Shown here: positions 27,240 through 36,291 of the stretch, one piece after another | How positions within the stretch are numbered: the stretch's first letter is position 1 | Layout: every line of letters starts with the position of its first letter | Source of the DNA: Paraburkholderia agricolaris | Lineage (GTDB): Bacteria; Pseudomonadota; Gammaproteobacteria; Burkholderiales; Burkholderiaceae | DNA: 64,000 bases | Reading direction: 5' to 3' | Assembly: GCF_009455635.1 (NCBI RefSeq) | Contig: NZ_QPER01000001.1 | Span: 3,534,001-3,598,000, forward strand | Notes under the pieces: model-generated | What the model saw: the letters and a program-made list of their open reading frames with translations, nothing else | What the model was told of the DNA's origin: nothing | Database searches by the model: none | Translations under genes and position numbers: made by a program

Positions 27240-28012
27240 CAGCGCTTCACCTTACTGTCTGATGCCGATGCGTGTTCGGATTCACGCGCATCGCGTCCGG
27301 CAAGATGGCCGCGTTCCGCGCGCGGCGCACCGTGAGCGCGCGACGCCGTATGCTCGAGCGGCCTGCCATGCTCCCGTGCGTGAGTGCGCTGCGGCGCTTG
27401 TGCGGTCGCGTGAGGCGCAAACGGTGTGCTGGCCGTGTTCACAAGATTCGCCAGGTGTGCAAGCTGCGTCCACAGCGCGGGCAACATGCATTCGGTCACC
27501 ATCAGCGGCGCACCGTGACGCTCGAACACCGAGCGGCGTGCGACCAGCGCATGCGGTGGCGGCGCTTCGTCGATCTCACGCGCAGCCAGGCGATACAGAG
27601 GATGGCGCGCCGTCAGCCGCCGGCTCACCAGCGACGAACGCGCAACGCTGCTATCGCTGTACAGCAACTCGGCGAGCGGCCGTGTACGCAACCGGCGCAT
27701 GGCCTGCCAAATGCCGATGCTTGCCGCCAGCGGCGCGACACTGTGCGCGGCGACAAACGGCACGCCATTCACCGACAGAACCACTTCCCGGACCCACACC
27801 GGCGCGCGCGGCACCAGCCCGAGCGCGGCGTGTTCGTCGTCCCACGGCAGCGTGACGGCTTCGCACGTCACGCGCACCGCGACTTCGCCAAGCGTGCGCA
27901 GATGCGCGGTCAGCGATCCGCCGCGGGTCAACCAGTCTTTCTGGGCGGCGCTAAAGCCGGGTAAGGGCGCGACGCGCCAGTGGGCGTCGGCGGCATCAAA
28001 ACGGATAGGCAT
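27239..28012 (-). CDS. ubiC: chorismate lyase (chorismate to 4-hydroxybenzoate)
   Basis: UbiC releases pyruvate from chorismate to give 4-hydroxybenzoate, the ring precursor of ubiquinone. The 257-residue product is longer than the usual roughly 165-200. The enzyme part (1-190) has [53 protein letters not shown] and the closing [26 protein letters not shown]. Residues about 195-257 form a His/Arg/Ala-rich, probably disordered tail ([20 protein letters not shown]). First gene of a three-gene unit with overlaps; no other ubi gene is adjacent. Confidence 0.88.
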   Translation of the reverse strand: MPIRFDAADAHWRVAPLPGFSAAQKDWLTRGGSLTAHLRTLGEVAVRVTCEAVTLPWDDEHAALGLVPRAPVWVREVVLSVNGVPFVAAHSVAPLAASIGIWQAMRRLRTRPLAELLYSDSSVARSSLVSRRLTARHPLYRLAAREIDEAPPPHALVARRSVFERHGAPLMVTECMLPALWTQLAHLANLVNTASTPFAPHATAQAPQRTHAREHGRPLEHTASRAHGAPRAERGHLAGRDARESEHASASDSKVKR

Positions 28013-28065
28013 GGTGTCGGATTATAACGGCGGCGCCGTCAGACGCTTGCCGAGCCGCGCAGCTT

Positions 28066-31000
28066 TCAGACCGTCACGAACTCCCGCAGCGCGGTCCGCA
28101 CATCCTCGAGCACCGTGTCCCATCGACCCAGCTCCCGCTGCCTGAACAGGCGCGCCGACGGATACCACGGGCTGTCGTCGCGATCGGCCATCCAGCGCCA
28201 ATCCGTGCAGGTGGGCAACAGGATCCAGACCGGACACCCGGCGGCACCTGCCAGGTGAGCGACGGATGTGTCGACGGTAATGACCAGATCGAGCGATTGA
28301 AGAATGGCCAAGGTATCGGAAAAATTGCCGATATCGGGGCCTGGCAGAACTAAGTCGAGGTCCATCGGCAACGCCGCCGCCTCATCTTGCGCCTGCCCCA
28401 TTTGCAACGAAACCCACGTCACCGCGGGTTGCTCGAGGATGGGCACCCAGCGGTTCAATGCAATCGAACGATAACGATCGAGCCCGTAGCCCGGATTGCC
28501 CGCCCATACCAGTCCCACGCGTTTTTTTCGCGCGGGAAGCGGGTCGGCATTGGCAGTGGCATCGGTGGCATCGGTAGCATCGATTTGCTTCCGCCAGCGG
28601 TGCACCAACGCCGGCTCCGCGCTCAGATACGGCATCGCCAAAGGAAGCATCGGCAATGTCAGCTTGATATGCTCCGGCATCCTGAGCATTCGGCACCAGA
28701 AGTCATACGGCCCCGGCGGTGACTCGACCCATACGGTGCGGACGCCGCTTGCGCAGCGTGCCAACTCCGCCAGCGGCGCGGCAACCCACACATCGACGAG
28801 CGCACCCTGCCGATTCAACCACGCAGCCAGCCGGAGAAACTGGATCTGATCGCCAAGCCCTTGCTCGCCGACGAGCAGAAACCTGCGGCCCGCCACCGGC
28901 TCGCCTTGCCACTCAGGAAAGTCGGGGCGAACCAGATCGTGGTTTTCCGGCAGTGCTTCATGCCAGCGATACTGTTTCCAACCCTGCTCGAAGTCGCCGA
29001 AACGCAGTTGTGCGGCCGCGAGATTGAACTGAATAGGCGCGTTATCGGGCAGCAGCCTGGCAGCCTCGGCGGCATGCAACCGCATCTGATCGAACTCGCC
29101 CAGCATGTTGCACGCATACGATGCGTTGTGATGCAGCCCGGCGTTCTGCGAGTCGATAGCCAGCATCTGAGCGGCGAACCTGGCGGCGTCCCGGAAGCGG
29201 TGCGCACTGTTCAGTTCAAAGGCCGCTTGCGCGGGTGCTGTGAATTCGGAAGTCAGGTGTGCAGGCAGGCGAGCGAGCACCGGTGTGCTGTCCAATTGCG
29301 CAGGCGCTTTCTCCGGACTCTGTTCATGCGAGAGCATCATCGCCTGCAATCTGTCAGTCACCCGCGCGACCACCGGTGCCCAATCGCCGGGCTGTGGTTG
29401 CCGGAATAGCTCTACCGAGTCGTACCACGGCTGCGTCTCCTCATTGCCCCACGCCCAATGCGAGACGTGATCGAGCATGGCCAGCACGGGGCGTCCCAGC
29501 GCGCCACCCAGATGCAACGGCGCGCTGTCGATGGTCACCACCACGTTGAGCGCGCTCACATGTGCAGCTACGTCGTCGAAACCGGCCTGATAGTGCGCCG
29601 TCAGATCGCGGATGCGATAGCCCTGCGCGATCAACGCCGCCACATCGGCGTGCCGGCCCGGCGTCAGCGGATAGAACACCACATTGGGTAACGCGAGCAC
29701 CGGAGCCAACGCTGCAAGCGGAATCGACCGCTTCGCGTCACGACGGTGCGTCGGGCTACCTGACCAGACGAGACCGACGTGCATGCGCGCCGGCTCCCCG
29801 CTCCATGCGTTGATCCGCTCGCGCCACGCAGCGACACGGTTTGCCTCGCCAAACAGGTAGGCGCCGCCGCGCACGTGTTCAGGCCGCAAGCCAAGCAGTG
29901 ACGGCACGCTCATGATCGGCAGTCCAAAGTGGGGTTCGCCAAGCGGCCCGTCCTCGATAGACACGCAATCCGCGTAAAAGCGCGCCAGCAGCGGTTGCAA
30001 CGCGCGACGCACCGCGAGCACCAGCCTGCCGCCCTCGTCGCGTACGCGCGTCGCCAACTCGGGTACGAAGCGCACCATCTGGATATCGTCGCCGTTGCCC
30101 TGTTCGCTGTGCACGAGCAAGGTCTTGCCGGCCAGCGATTCACCCTGCCAGCGCGGACACAGGCGCCCCATCACGCTCACGACGTTGTTCGGCTCGCGGT
30201 CGTCGCGCGTCAGACGCGCTTCGAAATGCGGCCACGCGCCAGGCCAGTCGCCGCGCCGCAATTTGAGGTCGGCGAGATCCACTGCCGCTTGCGACGCGGA
30301 TGGCTCGAATGCGAGCGCGGCATGCAGCGCCGCCTCGCTGTCGGCAAAACGCGCCTGCTCGGCGAGATACATACCGATCGCGGCCAGAACATGGGCATTG
30401 CCCGGTGCGGCGGCATTGGCAGCGCGCATGGTCGCCTCCGCTGCGGCGGCATCGTTGCCCTGCCATTGCGCGTGGCTCAGTTGCCAGGCGATTTCGGCGT
30501 CGGCGGGATCGCGCGTCAGCACCTCGCAACAAACACGTTCGACCGTTGCCCAATCACGTATCTCCCGGAAAGCCAACACCAGTTGCAACGGCAACGCGGG
30601 GTGGATTGCCGGATCGAGCGCATAGGCCCGCAACAGCGCCGCGCGGCGCTCGGCTCGCGCGCGCGCGTCCGGCAACATTGCAAGCGCAATCGCCAGCCAC
30701 CAGGGTGCCCGGGCGTCTTGTGGCGCGTGTTGCTCATACGCGCGCAACATGTGCGCCGCGGCTGAAGGCGCACCGCAGCGCTCGATCAACCAACTGGTCC
30801 ATTCGACCGTCGCCGCCGGCGGCTGCACGGCGACCGCCAGTTCACTATTGCGCTGCGCGGTCCCGGCGCGGCCAAGCGCATCGGCGAAGAGCGCCACGCG
30901 GGCGTGACGCACACCATTGCCCGCAGCCTGCGCTTGCGATGCGCTGTGGTACGCCGCTTCAAAACGGCCGGCGCTTGCGCAAAGATCCGCGTGCAACTGC

Positions 31001-31125
31001 GGCGTGGCACCCTCCGCGATCAGTTCGAGAGCGCGTTGTTCGGCGGCATCGAAACCTTGTTCGCGCAAGATCGACCACAGCAGATACACAGGATCGACGG
31101 GGTTCACCAGGATGGAATCGGACAT
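28066..31125 (-). CDS. tandem TPR plus glycosyltransferase-9-like protein (1019 aa)
   Basis: A large protein built as two copies of the same plan: helical tetratricopeptide-like repeats followed by a GT9/GT41-like module. TPRs fill about 1-320 (many A/L-rich pairs such as AIGMYLAEQARFADSEAALH) and about 630-735. The two GT modules start with LLVHSEQGNGDDIQMVRF (near 333) and FLLVGEQGLGDQIQFLRL (near 747). Each has VGLVWSGSP or VGLVWAGNP and an HLGGALGRPV or HLAGAAGCPV acceptor/nucleotide motif. Such TPR-GT proteins are often linked to glycan or protein glycosylation; no sugar-biosynthesis genes are next to it, and no signal peptide or membrane segment is seen. An adjacent AT-rich region (31126-31394) lies upstream. 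Confidence 0.85.
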   Translation of the reverse strand: MSDSILVNPVDPVYLLWSILREQGFDAAEQRALELIAEGATPQLHADLCASAGRFEAAYHSASQAQAAGNGVRHARVALFADALGRAGTAQRNSELAVAVQPPAATVEWTSWLIERCGAPSAAAHMLRAYEQHAPQDARAPWWLAIALAMLPDARARAERRAALLRAYALDPAIHPALPLQLVLAFREIRDWATVERVCCEVLTRDPADAEIAWQLSHAQWQGNDAAAAEATMRAANAAAPGNAHVLAAIGMYLAEQARFADSEAALHAALAFEPSASQAAVDLADLKLRRGDWPGAWPHFEARLTRDDREPNNVVSVMGRLCPRWQGESLAGKTLLVHSEQGNGDDIQMVRFVPELATRVRDEGGRLVLAVRRALQPLLARFYADCVSIEDGPLGEPHFGLPIMSVPSLLGLRPEHVRGGAYLFGEANRVAAWRERINAWSGEPARMHVGLVWSGSPTHRRDAKRSIPLAALAPVLALPNVVFYPLTPGRHADVAALIAQGYRIRDLTAHYQAGFDDVAAHVSALNVVVTIDSAPLHLGGALGRPVLAMLDHVSHWAWGNEETQPWYDSVELFRQPQPGDWAPVVARVTDRLQAMMLSHEQSPEKAPAQLDSTPVLARLPAHLTSEFTAPAQAAFELNSAHRFRDAARFAAQMLAIDSQNAGLHHNASYACNMLGEFDQMRLHAAEAARLLPDNAPIQFNLAAAQLRFGDFEQGWKQYRWHEALPENHDLVRPDFPEWQGEPVAGRRFLLVGEQGLGDQIQFLRLAAWLNRQGALVDVWVAAPLAELARCASGVRTVWVESPPGPYDFWCRMLRMPEHIKLTLPMLPLAMPYLSAEPALVHRWRKQIDATDATDATANADPLPARKKRVGLVWAGNPGYGLDRYRSIALNRWVPILEQPAVTWVSLQMGQAQDEAAALPMDLDLVLPGPDIGNFSDTLAILQSLDLVITVDTSVAHLAGAAGCPVWILLPTCTDWRWMADRDDSPWYPSARLFRQRELGRWDTVLEDVRTALREFVTV

Positions 31126-31394
31126 AGGAAGACAAAGAGGTTATTGCACGCAGCAACGCGTAGTCGCAGAAATAAGACTCGGCGCATAAAGGGCTTAAAG
31201 ATTGCAAATAATCCTTTATGCATCCGAATTTCGATCGCGCGAGCATAAGACAAATACGTGTTTTTTCATCTCACAAATCAATCTCGATATAGAGTTGTTG
31301 AATGTATTTGATTAGTTAACCATAATTATTTTCCGGACATTTTTAATAGCTTTCCAGAGCGTCCGGATCAACAACAAACAACATGGAGTAACAG
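31126..31394. other. AT-rich upstream region
   Basis: By eye this is the most A/T-rich stretch in the first 50 kb, especially about 31190-31390 (ATTAGTTAACCATAATTATT is typical). It holds the divergent promoters of the TPR-GT protein (minus) and the two-repeat protein (plus). It could bind an H-NS-like silencer. Confidence 0.5.
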
Positions 31395-31664
31395 TTGAAT
31401 ACTACGAACTCAAAAGAAACTTCCGACCGCATTGCCCATCTGGCGGCAGTCGTTTTGCGGCGACCGAGGGTCTTGTATGTGGAAAAGGAACTTGCTGGTT
31501 CCGCGCTCGCGCAGCACCATACGTCCAAGCAAACCAGCACGGCGATCGGCAGTCTGGCGGCGAAAGTGCTGGCTGACCCGCACTCCTGCATCGAAGCCAA
31601 GGAACTAGCCGGCTCCGTGCTATCGCAAGTGCGTCATTTGCACGGGCAAGCATCTGCGCACTAA
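31395..31664 (+). CDS. small two-repeat protein with TTG start (89 aa)
   Basis: An 89-residue protein made of two copies of one motif: IAHLAAVVLRRPRVLYVEKE then LAGSALAQ (about 13-40), and IGSLAAKVLADPHSCIEAKE then LAGSVLSQ (about 50-77). The spacing is about 37 residues. The start is TTG at 31395: the only nearby ATG runs straight into a stop, and GGAG lies 7 bases before the TTG. Small repeat proteins with a KELAGSxLxQ-like signature occur in other proteobacteria without a known role (from memory, not checked). It is probably a helical, soluble protein. The upstream DNA is AT-rich, unlike neighbours, which suggests silencing or acquisition. Confidence 0.72.
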   Translation: MNTTNSKETSDRIAHLAAVVLRRPRVLYVEKELAGSALAQHHTSKQTSTAIGSLAAKVLADPHSCIEAKELAGSVLSQVRHLHGQASAH

Positions 31665-31734
31665 GCCCCCTGTGTAGCGTCTTCGCCGGGCAGTCGGGCG
31701 ACAAGGCACATAAAGCACATAAGGCGCAGGGCAA

Positions 31735-31764
31735 AAAAATGCGCTGCCGAAGCAGCGCATTTTT
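31735..31764 (-). terminator. intrinsic terminator of htpG (UUCG loop)
   Basis: ATGCGCTGC / GCAGCGCAT stem (9 bp) flanked by A7 on the left and T5 on the right, so it is bidirectional. In the minus transcript the loop is UUCG closed by C-G. It also ends the two-repeat protein gene. Confidence 0.92.
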
Positions 31765-31810
31765 CAATCACAAGCGTCAGAGCGACGCCCGTCCAGGCTC
31801 AATCCGAAAC

Positions 31811-33709
31811 TCAGCTCGCACGCGACAGCAACAACGCGTTGGTGCGCTTCACGAAGCTCGCCGGATCTTCCAGCGCGCCACCTTCGGCCAGCAATGCCTG
31901 ATCGAACAGCAGATGGCACCAGTCATCGAAATTCGCGCTGTCCGCGTGCAAGCCTTTCACCAGCGCATGCTCCGGATTCACTTCGAGAATCGGGTGGAAC
32001 GACGGTGCGTCCTGACCCGCCGCCTTCAGCATACGTTGCAGATAACCGCTCATTTCGCCGTCGTCGGCCACGAGGCAGGACGGCGAATCGGTGAGGCGGA
32101 ACGTCAGGCGCACGTCCTTGGCCTTATCCTTCAGCGCTTCTTTCATCTTGTCGACGAGCGGCTTGAACTCTTCGCCGACCTTTTCCTGCGCCTGCTTTTC
32201 TTCGTCATTCAACGCACCCAGATCGAGATCGCCGCGAGCGACGCTTTGCAGCGGCTTGCCGTCGAATTCGTTCAGGAACGACAGCATCCATTCATCGACG
32301 CGATCGGTCAGCAGCAGCACTTCCACGCCCTTCTTGCGGAACACTTCGAGATGCGGGCTGTGGGTCGCGGCCTGCCAGGTGTCGGCGGTCACGTAGTAAA
32401 TCTTGGTTTGCTCGGGCTTCATTCGCGCGACGTAATCGGCGAGCGATACAGTCTGCTCCGGCGATTCCGTATGCGTCGACGCGAAACGCACCAGCTTCGC
32501 AATCCGCTCGCGATTGGCAAAGTCTTCGCCAATGCCTTCCTTCAGCACCTGGCCGAATTCCTTCCAGAAGCCGGCGTACTTTTCGCGATCGGCCTCGTTC
32601 TCCGAGTTCGCCAATTCTTCGAGCATCGACAGCGAACGCTTGGTCACGCCCTCGCGGATCGCCTTCACGTCGCGGCTTTCCTGCAAGATTTCGCGCGACA
32701 CGTTCAGCGGCAGATCGGCCGAATCGACCACGCCCTTCACGAAACGCAGGTACGCCGGCAGGAGTTGCTCGGCGTCGTCCATGATGAACACGCGTTTCAC
32801 GTACAGCTTCAGGCCACCGCGATGATCGCGGTTGAACATGTCGAACGGCGCATGCGTCGGCACGTACAGCAGTTGCGTATATTCGCTGCGGCCTTCGACA
32901 CGGTTATGCGTCCAGGTCAGCGGATCTTGATGATCGTGCGAGAGGTGCTGATAGAACTGCTTGTACTGTTGTTCGGTGATGTCGTTCTTCGAGCGGGTCC
33001 ACAGCGCGCTCGCCTGATTGACGGTCTCTTCCTCGTCCTTCGTGACCATCTCGCTCTTTTCGGCGTCCCACTCTTCCTTCGCCATCAGGATGGGCAGCGC
33101 GACGTGATCCGAATACTTCTGGATGATCGACTTCAGACGATGCGACGACAGCAGCTCGTCTTCATCGGCACGCAGATGCAGCGTGATGGTCGTGCCGCGC
33201 GCGGCGCGCTCGATCTGCTCCACCGCGAAATCGCCCTCGCCGGCGCTTTCCCAGCGCACGCCTTCCGAGGCCGGCACGCCGGCGCGGCGCGTTTCGACTG
33301 TGATCTTGTCCGCGACGATAAAGCCCGAGTAAAAGCCCACGCCGAACTGGCCGATCAGCGCCGCGTCTTTCTGCTGGTCGCCGGAGAGCTTGCCGAAGAA
33401 TTCCTTGGTGCCCGAGCGCGCGATCGTGCCGAGGTTGGCGATCGCTTCGTCGCGGCTCATACCGATGCCGTTGTCGTCGAGCGTAATGGTGCGCGCGGCC
33501 TTGTCGTACGACACGCGAATCCGCAGATTCGGATCGTTTTCGTACAGCAAGCTGTTTTCGATCGCTTCGAAACGCAGCTTGTCGGCCGCATCGGACGCGT
33601 TCGAAATCAGCTCGCGCAGAAAGATTTCCTTGTTGCTGTACAGCGAATGGATCATCAGGTGCAGAAGTTGTTTAACTTCTGCCTGAAAGCTCATGGTTTC
33701 TTGTGCCAT
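31811..33709 (-). CDS. htpG: chaperone HtpG (bacterial Hsp90)
   Basis: HtpG is the ATP-driven Hsp90 homologue of the cytoplasm. The 632-residue length is standard. The N-terminal GHKL ATPase shows [40 protein letters not shown] and [17 protein letters not shown]; the middle domain has [21 protein letters not shown] and [11 protein letters not shown] with the catalytic Arg. The C-terminal dimerisation domain ends [24 protein letters not shown] precedes the ATG. It is a single gene with its own terminator. Confidence 0.98.
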   Translation of the reverse strand: MAQETMSFQAEVKQLLHLMIHSLYSNKEIFLRELISNASDAADKLRFEAIENSLLYENDPNLRIRVSYDKAARTITLDDNGIGMSRDEAIANLGTIARSGTKEFFGKLSGDQQKDAALIGQFGVGFYSGFIVADKITVETRRAGVPASEGVRWESAGEGDFAVEQIERAARGTTITLHLRADEDELLSSHRLKSIIQKYSDHVALPILMAKEEWDAEKSEMVTKDEEETVNQASALWTRSKNDITEQQYKQFYQHLSHDHQDPLTWTHNRVEGRSEYTQLLYVPTHAPFDMFNRDHRGGLKLYVKRVFIMDDAEQLLPAYLRFVKGVVDSADLPLNVSREILQESRDVKAIREGVTKRSLSMLEELANSENEADREKYAGFWKEFGQVLKEGIGEDFANRERIAKLVRFASTHTESPEQTVSLADYVARMKPEQTKIYYVTADTWQAATHSPHLEVFRKKGVEVLLLTDRVDEWMLSFLNEFDGKPLQSVARGDLDLGALNDEEKQAQEKVGEEFKPLVDKMKEALKDKAKDVRLTFRLTDSPSCLVADDGEMSGYLQRMLKAAGQDAPSFHPILEVNPEHALVKGLHADSANFDDWCHLLFDQALLAEGGALEDPASFVKRTNALLLSRAS

Positions 33710-33792
33710 GGTCGGACTTCCTCTCTGTTACGAATACGAAAATATAGGGGGGCAAACATTGCCGGCGTAATTGGGGGCACGCCGGCAATGTT

Positions 33793-35247
33793 TCAAGAGG
33801 CGCGCCGGGCAACGCTGTCCAGATAACGGCAGAGGAACGTCGACAGTTCAGGATCGCCGCAGTTGGCGATATTGAAACGCATCCACGTAGTTGTCGACTG
33901 TTGGGGAGAAAACAGACTCCCCGGCGTCAGCAGAAAGCCCTCTTCGTGGCCGGCGGCGGCGAGCGCGCCCGCATCGACGCCGGTGTCGGCCCACAAGAAC
34001 ATCCCTGCCGAGGGCGTCAGAAACAGTTTCATGCCGGTCTTTTCGAGCATCCGCACGGATTTTTCGCGCACGCCGTCAAGGCGCGCCCGCAAGCGTTCGA
34101 CGTGCCGGCGGTAATGCCCCTCGGTGAGAATCTTGTAGAGCACGCGCTCGTTCAACTCGGGGCTCGTCATGCCAACCAGCATCTTCTGATCGCTGACGGC
34201 CCTTGTCACTTCGGGTGCGCTGGCGATAAAACCCACGCGCAGATTGGGCGCGAGTGTCTTCGAAAAGCTGCCGAGATAAATCACGCGCTTTAACTGGTCG
34301 AGGCTCGCGAGACGCGTGCCGGGATGGCTCGGCGGGCACAGGTCGCCATAAATATCGTCTTCGACGACGATGAAGTCGTGTGCCTCGGCGAGACGCAAAA
34401 TGCGGAACGCCTGCGCGGCCGTAAGCGAGGTGCCGGTGGGATTCTGCAGCACCGAATTGATCACCAGCATTTTCGGCCGCCAGGTCTCGATCAGCGACTC
34501 GAGCGCGTCGAGGTCCGGCCCATCCGGCGTGTACGGCATGCCGACCAGCCGCGCGCCCTGCGACGCGAAGCGCCCGAACATCTGAAACCAGGCGGGATCG
34601 CCGACGATCACCGCATCGCCCGGCTTCACGTAAATCCGCGAAATCAGGTCGATGGCCTGGGTAATACCGGAAACCATCACGATCTGATCCGGCGAGGCGC
34701 CGATTTCCAGTTCCTCCAGCCGCGTCTGCAACTGTTGGCGTAGCGGCAAAAAGCCCTGCGGCGTACCGATACCGAGCATCTGCGCACCGCTTTGCCTGCC
34801 GAGCGTGCGCAGCGCGTTGGTGATCAGATCGCCGTCGAGCCAGCGGCCCGGCAAGTAGCCGAGGCCCGGACTGCGCTCGGGGCGCGCGCCCGTATGCAGC
34901 ATATTGCGCAGCAGCCAGACGACGTCGATCGTGGCCGGCGCGGGGGCCGCTGCGGCAATTGTGCGGATCTCCGCCGTCGGCGCGCCACCCAGGCGTTCGC
35001 GCACATAGAAACCGGAACCGCGCCGCGACTCCAGATAGCCCTGCGCCACCAGCCGCTCGTACGCCTCGACCACGGTGAAGCGCGACACGCCTTTGTCCTG
35101 CGCCAGCTTGCGAATCGACGGCATGCGCATGCCGGGACGGAACACCCGTTCCTCGATGCGGCGGCTCGCCCACTGGACAAGCTGCTCGACCAGCGTCATC
35201 GACGCCGTGTCGTGCGGGGTGGGAATCTGGGTAAGCGGGACGGACAT
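33793..35247 (-). CDS. MocR/GabR-type regulator (GntR HTH plus aminotransferase domain)
   Basis: A 484-residue regulator. The N-terminal GntR winged helix (about 16-85) shows LVEQLVQWASRRIEERVFRP, MPSIRKLAQDKGVSRFTVVE and RRGSGFYV. The fold-type-I aminotransferase domain (about 115-484) has the PLP Lys in GSFSKTLAPNLRVGF (Lys330), NPTGTSL and the Asp region VVEDDIYGDL. MocR regulators use PLP as a sensor, not for catalysis. The start at 35247 has GGAG upstream; the frame is open to 35343. It is divergent from the VOC/aminotransferase/RidA/PhzF cluster, which it may control, and repeats that could be its operator lie directly in front of it. Confidence 0.92.
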   Translation of the reverse strand: MSVPLTQIPTPHDTASMTLVEQLVQWASRRIEERVFRPGMRMPSIRKLAQDKGVSRFTVVEAYERLVAQGYLESRRGSGFYVRERLGGAPTAEIRTIAAAAPAPATIDVVWLLRNMLHTGARPERSPGLGYLPGRWLDGDLITNALRTLGRQSGAQMLGIGTPQGFLPLRQQLQTRLEELEIGASPDQIVMVSGITQAIDLISRIYVKPGDAVIVGDPAWFQMFGRFASQGARLVGMPYTPDGPDLDALESLIETWRPKMLVINSVLQNPTGTSLTAAQAFRILRLAEAHDFIVVEDDIYGDLCPPSHPGTRLASLDQLKRVIYLGSFSKTLAPNLRVGFIASAPEVTRAVSDQKMLVGMTSPELNERVLYKILTEGHYRRHVERLRARLDGVREKSVRMLEKTGMKLFLTPSAGMFLWADTGVDAGALAAAGHEEGFLLTPGSLFSPQQSTTTWMRFNIANCGDPELSTFLCRYLDSVARRAS

Positions 35248-35260
35248 GGCTGACTCCAAC

Positions 35261-35302
35261 TGTACCGAATGGTATCGAGTCGATTGTACCGTTACTGTGC
35301 CG
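35261..35302. promoter_or_regulatory. candidate MocR operator: TGTACCG direct repeats
   Basis: TGTACCG occurs at 35261-35267 and 35285-35291, with a variant TGTGCCG at 35296-35302. The first copy is also half of a small palindrome TACC-GAAT-GGTA (35263-35274). The elements lie 14-55 bases upstream of the MocR start, in the divergent region. MocR family members usually bind spaced direct repeats, so this placement fits. Confidence 0.5.
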
Positions 35303-35526
35303 GTCGCCGCCGCTACATTCAAGGCTGGATTCAAGATAAGCAACGGATGATGAAGCGGCTCGGGGCGTCATGCAGCGCACCCGAGCGGCCCTGGGCGAGA
35401 CCAGCCCAAACGCCATCCGTCTGGCCCGCCGACCCGGCAAACGGTTATGCTTACGACCCCGGCCCCGCTGCTGCCGCATCCGGCGCACGTTCCGGCTTAC
35501 CGCAGAAACCGTTTTCCTGATCCGCC

Positions 35527-36216
35527 ATGACTGCCCATCCACTCCGTCTCGATCATCTCGTGATTTCCGCCCGTACCCTCGACGAGGGCACGCAGTACGT
35601 CGCCGACACGCTCGGCGTCGCACCGTCCGGCGGCGGCGCGCATCCGCTGATGCGCACGCACAATCGCCTGTTGAACCTGTGGGGCGGCGTGTATCTGGAA
35701 GTGATCGCGGTCGACCCGCAGGCCGCGGAGCCTGCGGACGCCGCCGCGCCCCGTGCCCGCCTGTTCGCGCTCGACGACCCGGCCACGCAGGCGCGGCTCG
35801 AAAAAGGGCCATACCTGTCGCACTGGGTGGCCCGAGTCGACCGCCCGAAGCGGCTCACCGCATGGCAGGCACAGTATCCGCAGCGCATTGCGCCGATCGT
35901 GCCGATGACGCGCGGCGACTTCAGCTGGGGGCTGTCGGTGCCCGACGACGGCGCGTTCCCCACGTGGGAAGGTGCTGGCGACGGTGTGCTGCCATCGCTG
36001 ATCCAGTGGGACACGCTGCGGCATCCGTCGGCGGTACTGCCGGAAACAGGCATTGCATTGAAAGCTTTGAAAGCAGTCCATCCGCAAACCGACGCGATTG
36101 CCACGCAATTGCGCTGGCTGGGCGCGGCGCACCTGATCGCGCTCGAACCCACGGAAGGCGCAGCGGCGCTGATCGCCGAGTTTGAAACACCCGAGGGTCT
36201 ACGGACCCTTAAATAA
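35527..36216 (+). CDS. VOC-family protein (glyoxalase-like domain)
   Basis: A 229-residue glyoxalase-like protein of the PF13468 type. It begins with LRLDHLVISARTLDEGTQYVADTLGVAPSGGG, in which the His of DHLV is the usual metal-site position. LLNLWGGVYLEVIAVDP closes the first half. The second half has the HWVARVDRP and DGVLPSLIQWDTLRHPS segments. No catalytic role can be assigned. It is the first gene on the right of the MocR divergent region and is followed 75 bases later by the aminotransferase. Confidence 0.85.
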   Translation: MTAHPLRLDHLVISARTLDEGTQYVADTLGVAPSGGGAHPLMRTHNRLLNLWGGVYLEVIAVDPQAAEPADAAAPRARLFALDDPATQARLEKGPYLSHWVARVDRPKRLTAWQAQYPQRIAPIVPMTRGDFSWGLSVPDDGAFPTWEGAGDGVLPSLIQWDTLRHPSAVLPETGIALKALKAVHPQTDAIATQLRWLGAAHLIALEPTEGAAALIAEFETPEGLRTLK

Positions 36217-36291
36217 GCAGCGCGCGCAGGTCGTCGACTCGCGCGATAATTGAAGTTTTGACCGGTTCCAGACATACCAGCAGAGGAGACC

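Noticed and set aside
31126..31394. Phage attachment site or insertion sequence in the AT-rich pocket
   Set aside because: I see no terminal inverted repeats, no transposase and no integrase fragment; the region only differs in base composition.
31739..33826. Long plus-strand frame of 695 codons
   Set aside because: It lies exactly opposite htpG and is rich in His/Arg/Gln, the signature of an antisense shadow of a G/C-rich gene.
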